Positions 4,871 to 5,567 of a DNA stretch of 5,567 nucleotides are shown here, in pieces (the first letter of the stretch is position 1; every line of letters begins with the position of its first letter). Source of the DNA: Paracoccaceae bacterium (lineage in GTDB: Bacteria; Pseudomonadota; Alphaproteobacteria; Rhodobacterales; Rhodobacteraceae); NCBI GenBank assembly GCA_021767525.1, contig JAASTF010000220.1, positions 1 to 5,567 of the forward strand, given 5' to 3'. The translations under genes were made by a program, and so were the position numbers. The notes beneath the pieces are model-generated. The model made no database searches. It was not told where the DNA came from and saw nothing but the letters and a program-made list of their open reading frames with translations.

Positions 4871-5281
4871 TTAGCATCGCAGCCAGCGCGCGCCCAGATG
4901 AACGACCAGCAGGCAACAGGCCCATAGCAGCAGGATCAGCGGCGACTGGATGATCGCGCCGCCGACCACGCCGATGGCGGGCAGGCCGGCATGTGCGCCG
5001 AACGTCGCCGCCCCGCCCAACGCGGCGCCCAGGGCTGTGCATAACAGACCGCCAAGCAGCGCAAGGGCCACACCGCCCCGTCCGGCGTGGCCGAACAGTG
5101 GCGCGCAGATCAGGCCCGCCAGACCGGCCCCCATCATGGCATTGGCGACCGCCTGCAGCGTGCCCGATACGCTACCGGGCGCGAAAAGCGGCAAGGCCAC
5201 CGCCGCGCCCCATGCGGCACAAAGCGCCGCCGCCCCCAAATGTGTGCGGGCGACGCGGCTGGATAGGATTGGGTAATGCAT
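4871..5281 (-). CDS. Four-helix integral membrane protein of unknown function
   Basis: 136 aa, very rich in Ala, Gly and Leu, with four hydrophobic segments at about residues 14-34, 41-64, 67-90 and 103-128. Loops are short and the N-terminus is mildly basic. I recognise no family motif, so no function is given; small transporter-like or membrane-scaffold roles are equally possible. ATG 5281 is chosen because AGGAAC lies 6 nt upstream and the hydrophobic domain starts soon after. The frame stays open to 5404 but that extension is Cys/Arg-rich and overlaps the msrB coding end. The gene lies 91 bp downstream of msrB on the same strand and may be read through from it or from its own promoter near the palindrome at 5291-5310. 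It is convergent with the lipoprotein gene. Confidence 0.72.
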   Translation of the reverse strand: MHYPILSSRVARTHLGAAALCAAWGAAVALPLFAPGSVSGTLQAVANAMMGAGLAGLICAPLFGHAGRGGVALALLGGLLCTALGAALGGAATFGAHAGLPAIGVVGGAIIQSPLILLLWACCLLVVHLGARWLRC

Positions 5282-5287
5282 CTGTTC

Positions 5288-5293
5288 GTTCCT
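5288..5293 (-). promoter_or_regulatory. Ribosome binding site of the four-helix membrane protein
   Basis: On the minus strand AGGAAC (5293-5288) precedes ATG 5281 by 6 nt. It supports this start over the longer open frame that reaches 5404, and its first base overlaps an arm of the adjacent palindrome. Confidence 0.55.
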
Positions 5294-5310
5294 GTATGTG
5301 TCGATACAAG
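5291..5310. promoter_or_regulatory. Candidate operator palindrome ahead of the four-helix gene
   Basis: TGTAT (5293-5297) and ATACA (5304-5308) are perfect inverted arms with a 6-bp centre; one further pair, C5291 with G5310, matches beyond a single mismatch. The TGTAT-n6-ATACA layout is of the kind bound by dimeric repressors such as TetR-family proteins. It sits 10-29 nt from the start codon and touches the Shine-Dalgarno, a position where a bound repressor would block expression. No regulator gene is in the window. Confidence 0.35.
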
Positions 5311-5372
5311 AACACCCTGTCGTGCGCGCCGCGCAGAGTTCGCGCAGCGCTTTCGCAGGTTTCGTGCAGACG

Positions 5373-5567
5373 TCAGGCCGGCTTGAAGACCAGGCTGACG
5401 CCATTCAGGCAGTGCCGTTTGCCCGTGGGTTGCGGCCCGTCGTTAAAGATATGCCCCAGATGGCTGCCGCAGCGGCGGCAATGGCATTCGGTGCGCGGAT
5501 AGATCAGCTTGAAGTCCTTTTTCGTGCCGATCGCGTTTGCCTGCGCCTTCCAAAAGCTGGGCCAGCC
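5373..5567 (-). CDS. msrB: Peptide-methionine (R)-S-oxide reductase MsrB, C-terminal part (cut by window edge)
   Basis: The last 64 residues of MsrB are visible; the N-terminal half lies beyond 5567. The fragment opens with GWPSFW, the conserved substrate-pocket motif. It then has CRRC (30-33 of the fragment), the second zinc-binding Cys pair, then GSHLGHIFNDGPQPTG (34-49) and RHCLNGVSL (51-59), where C53 is the catalytic cysteine that attacks methionine-R-sulfoxide. It uses thioredoxin to repair oxidised methionines. The catalytic motif is usually RYCxN; here it is RHCLN, a conservative change. C28 is an extra cysteine close to the zinc pair. No signal peptide can be judged because the start is missing. 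The gene reads leftward towards the four-helix membrane protein. Confidence 0.93.
   Translation of the reverse strand, partial: GWPSFWKAQANAIGTKKDFKLIYPRTECHCRRCGSHLGHIFNDGPQPTGKRHCLNGVSLVFKPA

Noticed and set aside
4227..5042. Minus-strand frame of 271 codons
   Set aside because: It spans the complement of the lipoprotein gene and part of the four-helix gene in a different frame, with Arg-rich composition and no motif.

Overview
The window looks like chromosomal DNA from an alphaproteobacterium of the Rhodobacterales (Roseobacter/Paracoccus/Rhodobacter type). The evidence is high GC with strong G/C preference at third codon positions, the FtsY N-terminus at the left edge, and several small proteins of a kind I associate with that order. 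No phage, transposon, CRISPR array, tRNA or rRNA is visible.

Left part (1-1267). The first 22 codons of ftsY (SRP receptor) run off the left edge on the minus strand. Upstream of ftsY, on the same strand, is a YhhN/TMEM86-type lysoplasmalogenase-like membrane protein (136-744). It is divergent from a small secreted four-cysteine protein of unknown function (875-1267).

Middle part (1268-2969). A 177-bp gap holds a cluster of hairpins that resembles a dispersed intergenic repeat, plus a candidate promoter. It leads into a tight two-gene unit: an AlkB-family membrane di-iron hydroxylase (1445-2482) and, 13 bp later, a hotdog-fold acyl-CoA thioesterase (2496-2969). This pair is the most interesting functional unit here. 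It suggests oxidation of a membrane-soluble alkyl or acyl substrate coupled to thioester hydrolysis, but the substrate cannot be read from sequence.

Right part (2970-4862, plus strand). There is a DUF4177-type protein with a long acidic tail (3071-3520), a J-domain protein with an N-terminal Cys/His cluster (3605-4234), and a META/HslJ-like lipoprotein whose start is best placed at a GTG set by a strong Shine-Dalgarno (4326-4862).

Right edge (4871-5567, minus strand). A four-helix membrane protein of unknown function (4871-5281) converges on the lipoprotein gene with an 8-bp gap. Upstream of it, on the same strand, is the C-terminal 64 residues of methionine sulfoxide reductase B (5373-5567), cut by the window edge.

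Most of the window is ordinary core or shell genome. The observations worth a second look are the alkB-like/thioesterase pair and its unusual second histidine box, the hairpin cluster in front of it, and the inverted repeats at the starts of the J-domain and four-helix genes. I see no strong evidence of an undescribed multi-gene system.
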